Shown one piece after another: positions 58,311 through 64,000 of a stretch of DNA of 64,000 bases. The translations under genes were made by a program, and so were the position numbers. This DNA is from Halorientalis persicus (GTDB lineage: Archaea > Halobacteriota > Halobacteria > Halobacteriales > Haloarculaceae): assembly GCF_900110215.1 (NCBI RefSeq), contig NZ_FOCX01000006.1, positions 124,001 to 188,000 on the forward strand, given 5' to 3'. Below the pieces are notes generated by a model. That model worked only from the letters and a program-made list of their open reading frames with translations, ran no database searches and was not told the DNA's origin. Every line of letters begins with the position of its first letter. The stretch's first letter is position 1.

Positions 58311-59044
58311 TGGCTTTCGACCGGCCGGTACTCGGTTTCACAGGGTGGGCCGTCGGCGAATCGATAGCGGCTCCCCTCGGGACCGATGGTCAAAAGCGAC
58401 GAGGAGCGCGTCCCGAACCGATCACGGTGGATACAGACGCCGTACTCGTGGTCGCTGATCACGTCGGCCGCGCGCTCGATCCACGCGCCGGCCTGCTCGC
58501 CGGGTTCGGGCTGGAGTTCGGTCCGGACTGCCGCGGCGTTCTCGCCCTGCTTTCGGCCGTCCTCGGGTCGCTCCTCGGGGATGTGCCAGTCGCCGTCCGC
58601 GCCGACGTTGACGACGACGTGGACGCCGGGCTGGAAGTTTCGAACGGCGAGCTGGCCGTCCCACTCCAGCAGGAGGGCGGCGTTCTCGTCGGCGACGACG
58701 AGGTTGAAGCCGTCGAACTCGTGGTCGCGGACCGCACTCTCGACGAAGCGGGCGGCGTCCTCCGCGCTCTCTTTCCGCAGGGCGTCCCGCGTGAGCAGAC
58801 CGCGGGAGCGGTCGCCCGCGAGCTCGGCGTCAGTCCAGCGGTTCGTGATGCCGACGAACAGGCCGTGTTCGTTGTGCCCGATCCAGGTGCCACCGGCCTC
58901 ACTGTCACGCGGCGCGATCACCGCGGGCTCGTCGTCGATCCGCTGTGGTGGCTCCGAGGGGCGGTCGACCATCTCGTCACGATTCGCCGCGACGGCGACG
59001 GGCGTGTCGGCGAACACCTGCCAGGCGAGAGCGAGTGTACACAC
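58304..59044 (-). CDS. NRDE (TANGO2-type) family protein
   Basis: A protein of 246 residues. The GTG start gives MCTLALAW, so Cys2 can be the N-terminal nucleophile of an Ntn-type hydrolase, and AANRDEMVDRP is the family motif. Further on, GGTWIGHNEHGLFVGITNR matches the family. TANGO2 members are linked to haem and acyl-CoA metabolism, but the activity is unclear. An upstream in-frame ATG would bury Cys2, so GTG at 59044 is preferred. Confidence 0.85.
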   Translation of the reverse strand: MCTLALAWQVFADTPVAVAANRDEMVDRPSEPPQRIDDEPAVIAPRDSEAGGTWIGHNEHGLFVGITNRWTDAELAGDRSRGLLTRDALRKESAEDAARFVESAVRDHEFDGFNLVVADENAALLLEWDGQLAVRNFQPGVHVVVNVGADGDWHIPEERPEDGRKQGENAAAVRTELQPEPGEQAGAWIERAADVISDHEYGVCIHRDRFGTRSSSLLTIGPEGSRYRFADGPPCETEYRPVESQI

Positions 59045-59100
59045 GGCCTCGGGTAGTGGCTCCGGCCGCTTAAGCAGTCGGTGAGCGGGCGCTACCCCTC

Positions 59101-60597
59101 TCACACCTGCCGGTCGCGCAGGCGCTTCCGCACGGCTCCGCGGTCGACCGTTCCCGACGCCGTCCGCGGGAGTTCGTCGGCGAACGCGACCGTCCGGGGG
59201 AGTTTGAACCCAGCAAGTCGCCCCCGGCAGTGGCCCTCGATCTCCTCGGCGGTGGGATCTCCGCCATCTGCCGGGACCACGAGCGCCGCGACCCGTTCAC
59301 CCCACTCCGGGTCGTCCAGTCCCACGACTGCGGCCTCGTGGACCGCCGGATGCTCGCGCAGGACTGCCACGACCTCGCCGGGGTCGACGTTCTCCCCGCC
59401 GGTGACGATCCGGTCGTCCACGCGGTTGTGGACCCACAACCGCCCGTCCTCGTCCCGGGACCCGATGTCGCCGGTGTGCAGGCCCTCCGGGCCGAACGCG
59501 TCCTCGGTGACCGCGGGATCGAGATAGCCCGGCGTCACGGTCGGGCCAGAGACGACGATCTCGCCCGTCTCGCCCGTCCCGACGGGATCGCCGTCCTCGT
59601 CGACGACCGTGACGGTCGTATTGACGAGCGGTTGCCCGACCGTTCCCTCGTGTCCGGCCGCCTGCTCGGGCGTTGCCGTAGCGATCTGTGACGCCGTCTC
59701 GGTCATGCCGTAGGTCGGACAGGCCGGCACGTCCCGCTCGCGCGCCCGAGCGAGCAAGTCGTCGCTGGCGGGCGCACCGCCGAGCAGGACGAACCGCAAC
59801 TGCTCGGACGGTTCCCAGCCCACATCCAGCAGGCGGGCGAGCATGGTCGGGACGAGCGAGACTCCGGTGATTCCGGACTCGTCGAGGATCCGTGCCGTCT
59901 CCGCGGCGTCGAACTCGCGCTGGATCACGACCGTCGCGCCGTACAGCGCCGACCGGACGACCGGCGCGAGCCCGCCCATGTGGTAGGTCGGGAGGCAACA
60001 GAGCCACCGATCCGACCGAGTGACACCCAGCCGGAAGGCCGAGGCCGTCGCGCTCGCCACCAGGTTCCCGACGGTCAGCCGGACGCCCTTTGGCTGGCCC
60101 GTGGTTCCGGAAGTGAACAGCACCAGCTGTTCGGTCTCGGGGGTCAGCGTCGCCGGTTCGAACGGGGCACCGTCGATATCGTCGAGCGTCTGGACACCGG
60201 CCGCCGCCGCGTCGTCGACGGATGCAATCGGGCCGTCGAACACCTCGGTGGCCGTCGCTTCCGTCTCGCGCTCACAGAGCAGTGCGTCCGGTTCGGTCCG
60301 CTCGACCTGCTCGCGCACCTCGGCGGGCGTCAGTCGGACGTTCAGCGGGACGACCGAGACACCCAGTCGCATGGCCGCGAAGAACAGCTCGGCGAACGCT
60401 GGCCGGGTGTCGAGCAGGACGGCGATCCGGTCGGGGTCGTCGTCGGTCAGCTGGTTCAGCGCCGCCGCCCGCCGCCCGACCGCCGCGTCGTACTCCCGAT
60501 AGGTGATCGACTCGTCGCGGTCGGCGTCGATCAGGGCAGTGCGGTCGGGCGTCGCGGCGGCGCGGGCGGCGACGAGGTCCTGGGTCGGCCAGTCCAT
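59101..60597 (-). CDS. menE: o-Succinylbenzoate-CoA ligase
   Basis: A protein of 498 residues, ANL family. TSGTTGQPKGVRLT near 175, YGMTETAS near 300, TGDIGSRDEDGRLWV near 375 and the Lys near the end (LPRTASGTVDRGAVRK) has Thr in place of the usual Lys after ASG. Whether the ligase is still fully active needs testing. It activates o-succinylbenzoate with CoA for MenB. It overlaps menC by 3 bases (ATGA). Context in the men operon gives the name. Confidence 0.82.
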   Translation of the reverse strand: MDWPTQDLVAARAAATPDRTALIDADRDESITYREYDAAVGRRAAALNQLTDDDPDRIAVLLDTRPAFAELFFAAMRLGVSVVPLNVRLTPAEVREQVERTEPDALLCERETEATATEVFDGPIASVDDAAAAGVQTLDDIDGAPFEPATLTPETEQLVLFTSGTTGQPKGVRLTVGNLVASATASAFRLGVTRSDRWLCCLPTYHMGGLAPVVRSALYGATVVIQREFDAAETARILDESGITGVSLVPTMLARLLDVGWEPSEQLRFVLLGGAPASDDLLARARERDVPACPTYGMTETASQIATATPEQAAGHEGTVGQPLVNTTVTVVDEDGDPVGTGETGEIVVSGPTVTPGYLDPAVTEDAFGPEGLHTGDIGSRDEDGRLWVHNRVDDRIVTGGENVDPGEVVAVLREHPAVHEAAVVGLDDPEWGERVAALVVPADGGDPTAEEIEGHCRGRLAGFKLPRTVAFADELPRTASGTVDRGAVRKRLRDRQV

Positions 60598-61631
60598 CAC
60601 TCGTCACCGAGGTCGACGCCCAGGCCCTTGTCCTGTGGGACTTCGATCCGGCCGTCGGCGACCGGCGCGGGGTCGGGGCCGAGGTCGTCGGCCAGCCAGT
60701 CTGCCGTCGCCAGGCCACAGGCCGGAATCTCCGGGATCGCCGCGGCGACGTGGACGGCCGCGGTCCGCGCGACGACGCCGTCGACCGTCGTGGAGAGGAC
60801 TGGCGTCACGCCGGCCTGTCTGGCCTGTCGCGCGACGTTTCTGGCCCTGTCGGGGCCGCCAAGGGCCATCGGCTTGAGGACGAGGTAGTCCGCGGCCTCG
60901 GCGGCCAGCAGATCGGTGACGGGGCGCTCGGCCAGCGACTCGTCGAGGGCGATAGGGACCTCGTTGCCGCCGTTCCGGAGGCCGGCGTGGGCCGCCACCT
61001 CCTCGGCGGGCATGGGTTGCTCGACGTACTCCAGATCCAGTGGTTCGACCGCTTCCAGGGCCTGCTCGGCCTGCTCGCGGTCCCACGCGCCGTTGGCGTC
61101 GGCCCGGAGCGCCACCTCGTCGCCGACCACCTCCCTGACTCGCCGGAGGCGGTCGGTGTCTTCCGCGACGCTCCGTGCGCCGACCTTGATCTTTACGCAC
61201 TCGAAGCCGTTCTCGACGGCCTCGGTCACTCTTCGGGCGGTCGTTTCGGCGTCGGCATCGCCGACGGTCGCGTTCACCGGGACCCGGCGGACGAGTCGCT
61301 CGTTGCCGAGATAGCGATAGAGGGGCGTGTTGTTCAGCTTCGCCCGCGCGTCGGCCAGCGCCAGCGCGAGCGCGTGTCGGGCCGCCGGCGCGGAGGTCTC
61401 GCCGAGCGCGACCCCCCAGTCCTCGTCGCGAGCGAGTTCTGGCGCGTACTTCAGGGCCTCTCGGCAGGCGTCCAGGGATTCCGTCCAGCCCGGGAGCGGC
61501 GCGGCCTCACCCAGCCCAACCTGATCGGCGTACTCGATCCGTACGAGGAAGCCCTCGCGCTCCTCGATCTCGCCGCGGGCGGTCGAGAGCGGGCGTGCCA
61601 GGTCCAGGTGGTAGGGTTCGATGTCGATCAT
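60597..61631 (-). CDS. menC: o-Succinylbenzoate synthase
   Basis: A protein of 344 residues, enolase superfamily. K147/K149 (IKVG), D178 (RADANGAW), E204 (VEQPMP), D230 (ALDES) and K253 (LKPMALGG) form the metal and acid-base set of the MenC/muconate-lactonizing group. It dehydrates SHCHC to o-succinylbenzoate. The ATG at 61631 overlaps the menA stop by 4 bases. N-acylamino acid racemase activity is a common side reaction in this family. Confidence 0.88.
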   Translation of the reverse strand: MIDIEPYHLDLARPLSTARGEIEEREGFLVRIEYADQVGLGEAAPLPGWTESLDACREALKYAPELARDEDWGVALGETSAPAARHALALALADARAKLNNTPLYRYLGNERLVRRVPVNATVGDADAETTARRVTEAVENGFECVKIKVGARSVAEDTDRLRRVREVVGDEVALRADANGAWDREQAEQALEAVEPLDLEYVEQPMPAEEVAAHAGLRNGGNEVPIALDESLAERPVTDLLAAEAADYLVLKPMALGGPDRARNVARQARQAGVTPVLSTTVDGVVARTAAVHVAAAIPEIPACGLATADWLADDLGPDPAPVADGRIEVPQDKGLGVDLGDE

Positions 61632-62578
61632 GTGAGTGCCAGCCCGGCCGCGAACAGCGCCGAGTGGGCCGCCAGCAGTTTCCCGGTGCGTTCGAGCGCC
61701 GGGTTGAGTGCCGCGCCGTCGGTCCGGTCCATGACCGTCGCGCCGACCCTGGCGGCGAGTGGCAGCGTCACCAGCGGTGCGAGTGCAGGGAGGCCGAACG
61801 CCGGGTCCAGTGCGAACAGGACGGGAACCACGTAGGCCATGCCGACCATCGCCAGCCACTCGATCCGGCTGAAGGTGTAGCCGAACATCACCGCGAGCGT
61901 CCGCTTGCCCGCGTCGGCGTCTTCCTCCCTGTCGCGGACGTTGTTCGCGATGAGAATCGCGGTCGAGAGGCCGGCCACCGGGAGGCTGGCGGCCAGTGCG
62001 GCCGCGGTCACGGTCCCCTCGGGGATCCCCGTCGCGAGCGGCTGGACCGTCGGGAGCGAGACGGCCGCCTGCACGTAGTAGGTCCCGACCACGGCGATCA
62101 CGCCGAAATAGAGGAACACGAACAGGTCGCCCAGGCCCCGGTAGCCGTAGGGGTAGGGGCCGCCGGTGTAGGCGATCCCGGCGGCGATGCTGGAGAGCCC
62201 GACCACGAGGATCGGGAGGCCGCCGACGTAGACGAGATAGAGGCCGACGACGACCGCCAGCGCGTAGGTGGCGGCCATCGCCTGCTTGACGCGGGCGGGT
62301 TCGATCAACCCCCCAGCGGTCACGCGGGTGAACCCCTCGCGGTCGGCCGAGTCCGTCCCCTTGACGGCGTCGTAGTAGTCGTTGGCGAAGTTGGTCCCCA
62401 CCTGCAGGAGGAGCGCCCCAAGCAGTGCGGCTATCGCCGCGGCCGGCGCGAACACCCCGTCGTGGAGCGCCAGCCCCGTCCCGACGACGACAGGGGCGGC
62501 CCCCGCGGGCAGGGTCTGGGGCCGTGCAGCCATCAACCACGCCTTCGTGCGCGATACCTCCGCGTCTGCCGTTGCCAT
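61628..62578 (-). CDS. menA: 1,4-Dihydroxy-2-naphthoate polyprenyltransferase
   Basis: A protein of 316 residues with eight to nine membrane helices. UbiA-family aspartate motifs: NDYYD at 66-70 and NVRDREEDADAGKRT near 214-227. It attaches the prenyl tail to DHNA, giving demethylmenaquinone. It sits in the membrane between menB and menC genes, with overlaps downstream only. The 73-bp gap to menB may hold a weak promoter. Confidence 0.9.
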   Translation of the reverse strand: MATADAEVSRTKAWLMAARPQTLPAGAAPVVVGTGLALHDGVFAPAAAIAALLGALLLQVGTNFANDYYDAVKGTDSADREGFTRVTAGGLIEPARVKQAMAATYALAVVVGLYLVYVGGLPILVVGLSSIAAGIAYTGGPYPYGYRGLGDLFVFLYFGVIAVVGTYYVQAAVSLPTVQPLATGIPEGTVTAAALAASLPVAGLSTAILIANNVRDREEDADAGKRTLAVMFGYTFSRIEWLAMVGMAYVVPVLFALDPAFGLPALAPLVTLPLAARVGATVMDRTDGAALNPALERTGKLLAAHSALFAAGLALT

Positions 62579-62651
62579 TGCCGTACAGTTGGTGGTCCAG
62601 CCGTGTGAAGGTTGCCACTGCGGACGTGATCCGTGGCCCGGCGACGGATGG

Positions 62652-63527
62652 CTAGTAGTGCCAGGGGAAGTCCGAGAAGTCGGGGTCGCGACCCTCCACG
62701 AAGGCGTCCCGGCCCTCCTGGGCTTCCTCGGTCATGTAGCCCAGGCGGGTCGCTTCGCCGGCGAAGATCTGCTGGCCGACCAGTCCGTCGTCTGCGAGGT
62801 TGAAGGCGTACTTGAGCATCCGGATCGCGGTCGGCGATTTCGTGTTGATCGCCTCGGCCCAGGCCAGCGCGACCTCCTCCAGTTCCTCGTGGGGGACGAC
62901 CTCGTTGACCATGCCCATGTCTTCGGCCTCGTCGGCGTCGTAGGTCTTCCCGAGGAAAAAGACCTCGCGGGCCTTCTTCTGGCCGATCTGCTGGGCGAGC
63001 AGCGCCGACCCGAACCCGGCGTCGAAGGAGGCCACGTCCGGGTCGGTCTGGAGGAACTTCGCGTGTTCCTCACTGGCCAGGGTCATGTCACAGACGACGT
63101 GCAGGGAGTGGCCGCCACCGACGGCCCACCCCGGCACCACGCAGATGACTGGTTTGGGCATGAACCGGATCAGTCGCTGGACTTCGAGGATGTGGAGTCG
63201 GCCCGTTTTCCCCTCCTCGTCGTACTGGTATCCATCGGGCCCCCGGACGGTCTGGTCGCCGCCGGAGCAGAACGCCCAGCCGTCGTCTTTCGGGGATGGG
63301 CCGTTGCCGGTCAGCAGGACACACCCCACGTCGGTCTGGCGCTTGGCGTGGTCGAGCGCGACGTAGAGTTCGTCCACGGTCGGCGGGCGGAAGGCGTTGC
63401 GGACCGCGGGGCGGTCGAAGGCGATGCGGACCGCGCCGGTGTCCCGGGCGCGGTGGTACGTGATATCCTCGAAATCGAACTCGTCGACCGCCTCCCAGCG
63501 GTCGTCGTCGAAGAGTGCCGAGACCAT
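62652..63527 (-). CDS. menB: 1,4-Dihydroxy-2-naphthoyl-CoA synthase
   Basis: A protein of 291 residues, crotonase fold. FCSGGDQTVRGPDGYQ near 88 and PGWAVGGGHSLHVVCDM near 132 are MenB hallmarks. The late GQKKAREVFFLG and FDAGFGSALLAQQIG segments fit. It closes the second ring of the naphthoquinone. It is the first gene of the men run on this strand; menD and menF are not in the window. Confidence 0.92.
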   Translation of the reverse strand: MVSALFDDDRWEAVDEFDFEDITYHRARDTGAVRIAFDRPAVRNAFRPPTVDELYVALDHAKRQTDVGCVLLTGNGPSPKDDGWAFCSGGDQTVRGPDGYQYDEEGKTGRLHILEVQRLIRFMPKPVICVVPGWAVGGGHSLHVVCDMTLASEEHAKFLQTDPDVASFDAGFGSALLAQQIGQKKAREVFFLGKTYDADEAEDMGMVNEVVPHEELEEVALAWAEAINTKSPTAIRMLKYAFNLADDGLVGQQIFAGEATRLGYMTEEAQEGRDAFVEGRDPDFSDFPWHY

Positions 63528-63551
63528 ACGCGCACTCCGGTCGGTGCCGTC

Positions 63552-63558
63552 AAATAGC
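63552..63558 (-). promoter_or_regulatory. TATA-like box of the menB operon
   Basis: The minus strand reads GCTATTT, 25-31 nt before the ATG at 63527. Confidence 0.5.
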
Positions 63559-63674
63559 TTCCCGGTCGGTCGCTATCACCCGAGAGAACGTGGCCCGGGA
63601 TTTATCACTGCGCTCCCGTAACTCAATCTGAACGAACCTCACAGGCGCGTTCGCTCGGTGTCGCCCCGCAACTA

Positions 63675-63695
63675 CCCCACCCACCCACCCACCCC
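63675..63695. repeat. C-tract tandem repeat (G-quadruplex motif on minus strand)
   Basis: Five C runs of 4, 3, 3, 3 and 4 bases, each separated by one A. The minus strand therefore has a G3+N1 pattern, ideal for a parallel G-quadruplex. It lies 12-32 nt before the J-domain start codon. Confidence 0.8.
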
Positions 63696-63706
63696 GAACA
63701 TCCCCG

Positions 63707-64000
63707 ATGCACGCCCAGCCCACGTTCTACGACGTGCTCGACGTGTCCCCCGACGCGTCTCGCGAGGAGATCCAGGCGGCCTACCGCGAGAAGGCCAAGG
63801 AGACCCATCCAGACGTGAGCGACCACCCCGATGCGGAGACACAGTTCAAACGCGTCACGCGGGCCAAAGAGGTCCTGACGGACCCGGACGAACGGGCGCG
63901 CTACGACCGACTGGGGCACCGACAGTACGTCCGCGGCGCTGGCTGGGCCGCCGACGACGGCGGCGCGACCCGAACCCGCGACGGGACCACCTCCGACGGG
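63707..64000 (+). CDS. DnaJ/J-domain protein (partial, C-terminus outside window)
   Basis: 98 residues are visible. The J domain (TFYDVLDVSPDASREEIQ, HPD motif at about 34-36 in KETHPDVSDHPDAE, and RAKEVLTDPDERARYDRLGH) is complete, and a Gly/Asp-rich linker begins after it (from about residue 76). No G/F or zinc region is seen before the edge, so it may be a membrane- or linker-type J protein rather than full DnaJ. It stimulates an Hsp70 ATPase. It is divergent from menB. Confidence 0.85.
   Translation, partial: MHAQPTFYDVLDVSPDASREEIQAAYREKAKETHPDVSDHPDAETQFKRVTRAKEVLTDPDERARYDRLGHRQYVRGAGWAADDGGATRTRDGTTSDG

Noticed and set aside
60604-61200. Arg/Gly-rich frame inside menC
   Set aside because: Out-of-frame shadow of menC.
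63675-63695. Simple repeat as a possible phase-variable tract
   Set aside because: Only four repeat units, and it lies in the leader, not the reading frame; the G-quadruplex view fits better.

Overview
The window is about 64 kb of chromosome from a halophilic archaeon (class Halobacteria). The signs are high GC with strong G/C bias at third codon positions, very acidic predicted proteins, a TFB with an N-terminal zinc ribbon, three plastocyanin-fold (halocyanin-type) proteins, Tat-type lipobox signals, many TATA boxes about 25 nt upstream of start codons (leaderless transcripts), and the archaeal gatC-gatA pair. I saw no rRNA, tRNA, CRISPR array, transposase or integrase, and no gene-free stretch longer than 300 bases. 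The longest gaps are 23573-23855 and 24576-24814. The family could be Haloarculaceae, but that is a guess.

Layout. 1-7282 (minus): an archaeal type IV pilus-like operon with a secretion ATPase, a TadC-type membrane platform and four small single-anchor exported proteins; the last runs off the left edge. 7465-9547: a PLP aminotransferase with its Lrp-type regulator and a small winged-helix protein. 9544-23572: mostly lipid and carbon metabolism (two acyl-CoA synthetases, an SDR, an acyl-CoA dehydrogenase), mixed with a thioredoxin-like protein, a DoxX operon, BtpA, an O-methyltransferase, an orphan CheC and a three-gene ABC exporter. 23856-31521: a DICT-domain protein, korAB for 2-oxoacid:ferredoxin oxidoreductase, an Lrp regulator, a TrkA-N/DHH phosphoesterase followed by a CBS/ParB-like protein, and an enoyl-CoA hydratase. 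31594-39925: a large secreted beta-rich protein, a methylmalonyl-CoA mutase catalytic subunit, a multi-sensor histidine kinase and a third acyl-CoA synthetase.

39930-51498 is rich in copper and respiratory-type genes: a lipoprotein halocyanin, a membrane-anchored halocyanin, a halocyanin/PQQ-propeller fusion, a SCO1-type protein with the CxxxC copper motif, and a radical SAM/SPASM protein that could belong to haem biosynthesis. Between them lie a DUF1998 helicase, a UspA protein, an HTH/membrane-protein pair and a PHP/asparagine-synthetase-like pair. 51561-54324 carries tfb and gatCA. 54367-59044 holds accessory genes, including a lipoprotein flanked on both sides by copies of the 3' end of its neighbouring regulator gene. 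59101-63527 is a menaquinone operon (menB, menA, menC, menE). A J-domain protein begins at 63707 and runs off the right edge; its leader contains a strong G-quadruplex motif on the opposite strand.

Taken together, the genes suggest an aerobic heterotroph that oxidises fatty acids and propionyl units, feeds electrons through ferredoxin (KorAB) and menaquinone, and uses blue-copper proteins as periplasmic-side electron carriers. The most unusual items are the copper/PQQ fusion, the TrkA-N/DHH plus CBS/ParB neighbours, the PHP plus glutaminase-less asparagine synthetase pair, and the pilus-like operon whose four exported subunits each carry exactly two cysteines.
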